From Mesorhizobium alhagi CCNWXJ12-2 (GTDB taxonomy: Bacteria > Pseudomonadota > Alphaproteobacteria > Rhizobiales > Rhizobiaceae): a stretch of 36,189 nucleotides of DNA. Shown one piece after another: positions 35,496 to 36,189 of this stretch (position 1 is the stretch's first letter; the number at the start of each line of letters is the position of its first letter). A model generated the notes under the pieces. The model was not told where the DNA came from. It saw nothing but the letters and a program-made list of their open reading frames with translations, and searched no databases. The DNA lies in contig NZ_AHAM01000050.1 of NCBI RefSeq assembly GCF_000236565.1, positions 1-36,189 on the forward strand, read 5' to 3'. A program made the translations under genes and the position numbers.

Positions 35496-36189
35496 CTAGT
35501 AGTCCACCGGGTCGCGAATGATTGGGCAGGTCATGCAATGGCCGCCTCCGCGCCCGCGGCCGAGCTCGGATCCGGAGATTGTAATCACTTCGATGCCCGC
35601 CTTGCGCAGGAGCGTGTTGGCGTAGGTGTTGCGATCATACGCGAAGACCACGCCGGGTGAGACGCAGACGAGATTGGCGCCGCTGTCCCATTGTGTGCGC
35701 TCGCGCATGTAGTCGCTGCCGCCGGTCTCGACGACGCGCATCTGCTTCAGCCCCAGCGCATCGCGCACCGTGTCGACGAAGCTTCCCTTGTCCTTGTGGA
35801 ATTCGAGCCCGCCCTTGCCGTCGGGGCGGTAGGAGAACGCCTCGATACTGTTGACGATATCGGGATAGATCAGCACGCAGTCGCGATCGGCAAAGGTGAA
35901 TACGGTATCGAGATGCATGGCCGCGCGCAACTTCGGCATGGCAGCAACGATGACGCGTTCGGCCACCCCTTTCTCGAACAGAGCCGCGGCGACCTGGCCG
36001 ATCGCCTGGCGCGACGTGCGCTCGCTCATGCCGATGAGCACATTGCCCCTGCCGATCGGCATGACGTCTCCGCCTTCGAACGTGGCCAGGCCATGGTCGT
36101 GGATGGGATCGCCCCACCAGACGTTGACCTTCCCCGCGAAATCCGGGTGGAACTTGTAGATCGCCGCGGCCAGTATCGGCTCCCCCTGG
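35496..36189 (-). CDS. arcA: Arginine deiminase (C-terminal part, cut by window edge)
   Basis: Hydrolyses arginine to citrulline and ammonia. The visible 230 residues are the C-terminal part of a protein usually near 410 aa; reading is open to the window edge (..[16 protein letters not shown]). Guanidino-modifying-enzyme signatures: [42 protein letters not shown] (catalytic His) and the nucleophilic Cys in [17 protein letters not shown] at the C-terminus. An ATG at 36062 is internal, not the start. Usually grouped with arcB and arcC, which would lie beyond the repeats or the window edge; neither is seen here, and the gene's downstream side is the repeat cluster. Confidence 0.93.
   Translation of the reverse strand, partial: QGEPILAAAIYKFHPDFAGKVNVWWGDPIHDHGLATFEGGDVMPIGRGNVLIGMSERTSRQAIGQVAAALFEKGVAERVIVAAMPKLRAAMHLDTVFTFADRDCVLIYPDIVNSIEAFSYRPDGKGGLEFHKDKGSFVDTVRDALGLKQMRVVETGGSDYMRERTQWDSGANLVCVSPGVVFAYDRNTYANTLLRKAGIEVITISGSELGRGRGGGHCMTCPIIRDPVDY

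Noticed and set aside
35388-35660. 90-codon plus-strand frame at the arcA end
   Set aside because: It overlaps arcA in antisense and has no gene-like features.

Overview
The window is high-GC chromosomal DNA whose proteins and gene order point to an alphaproteobacterium of the order Hyphomicrobiales (Rhizobiales), most likely Phyllobacteriaceae close to Mesorhizobium or Aminobacter. The assignment rests on recalled gene order (mutT-GNAT-argJ / peptidyl-prolyl isomerase / secA; lysC-ptsP-prfA-prmC-DUF4167-clpB), on DUF4167 next to clpB, and on G-rich palindromic repeats of a kind common in these genomes. No database search was run.

Layout. 1-1600: possible start of comF, an NDUFAF5/BioC-like methyltransferase, an orphan Flp pilin and a small membrane protein. 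1642-4611: a three-gene minus-strand operon for a type III polyketide synthase, a methyltransferase and an FAD oxidoreductase. 5022-7457: argJ, a GNAT acetyltransferase and mutT. 7558-9438: an arginase-like protein, a two-helix membrane protein and a TetR regulator, lying where argJ and the isomerase would usually be neighbours. 9460-13336: divergent isomerase and secA. 13431-14762: TetR regulator and flavodoxin-fold oxidoreductase sharing one operator. 15491-19096: lysC and ptsP. 19152-28418: about 9 kb of accessory DNA separating ptsP from prfA. It holds a LysR regulator, a frameshifted RTX calcium-binding protein, a broken ACP-ligase-acyltransferase gene and an SLC13 permease, with two ptsP scars between them. 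28598-34621: prfA, prmC, DUF4167 and clpB. 34622-35495: a repeat cluster holding a DUF559 nuclease gene. 35496-end: arginine deiminase, cut by the window edge.

How the genes work together. The core genes serve arginine and aspartate-family amino acid synthesis, Sec export, nitrogen-PTS signalling, translation termination (PrfA methylated by PrmC) and heat shock (clpB behind a good RpoH-type promoter). The accessory parts are a probable phenolic-lipid or pyrone operon, two local repressor-target pairs with visible operators, and a secreted RTX protein.

The most interesting structures are: (1) a DUF559 nuclease gene enclosed by 57-bp inverted repeats (55/57 identical), whose stop codon lies 5 bp before the right repeat and whose ribosome site may come from the left repeat; (2) a 169-bp palindromic element of related design lying in frame inside the 5' end of prmC; (3) a second ptsP 3' end at 24231-24342 that differs from the intact gene only by synonymous changes, plus a decayed ptsP scar at 26428-26480, marking the ptsP 3' end as a repeated insertion site; (4) a folded leader with a terminator-like hairpin upstream of lysC.
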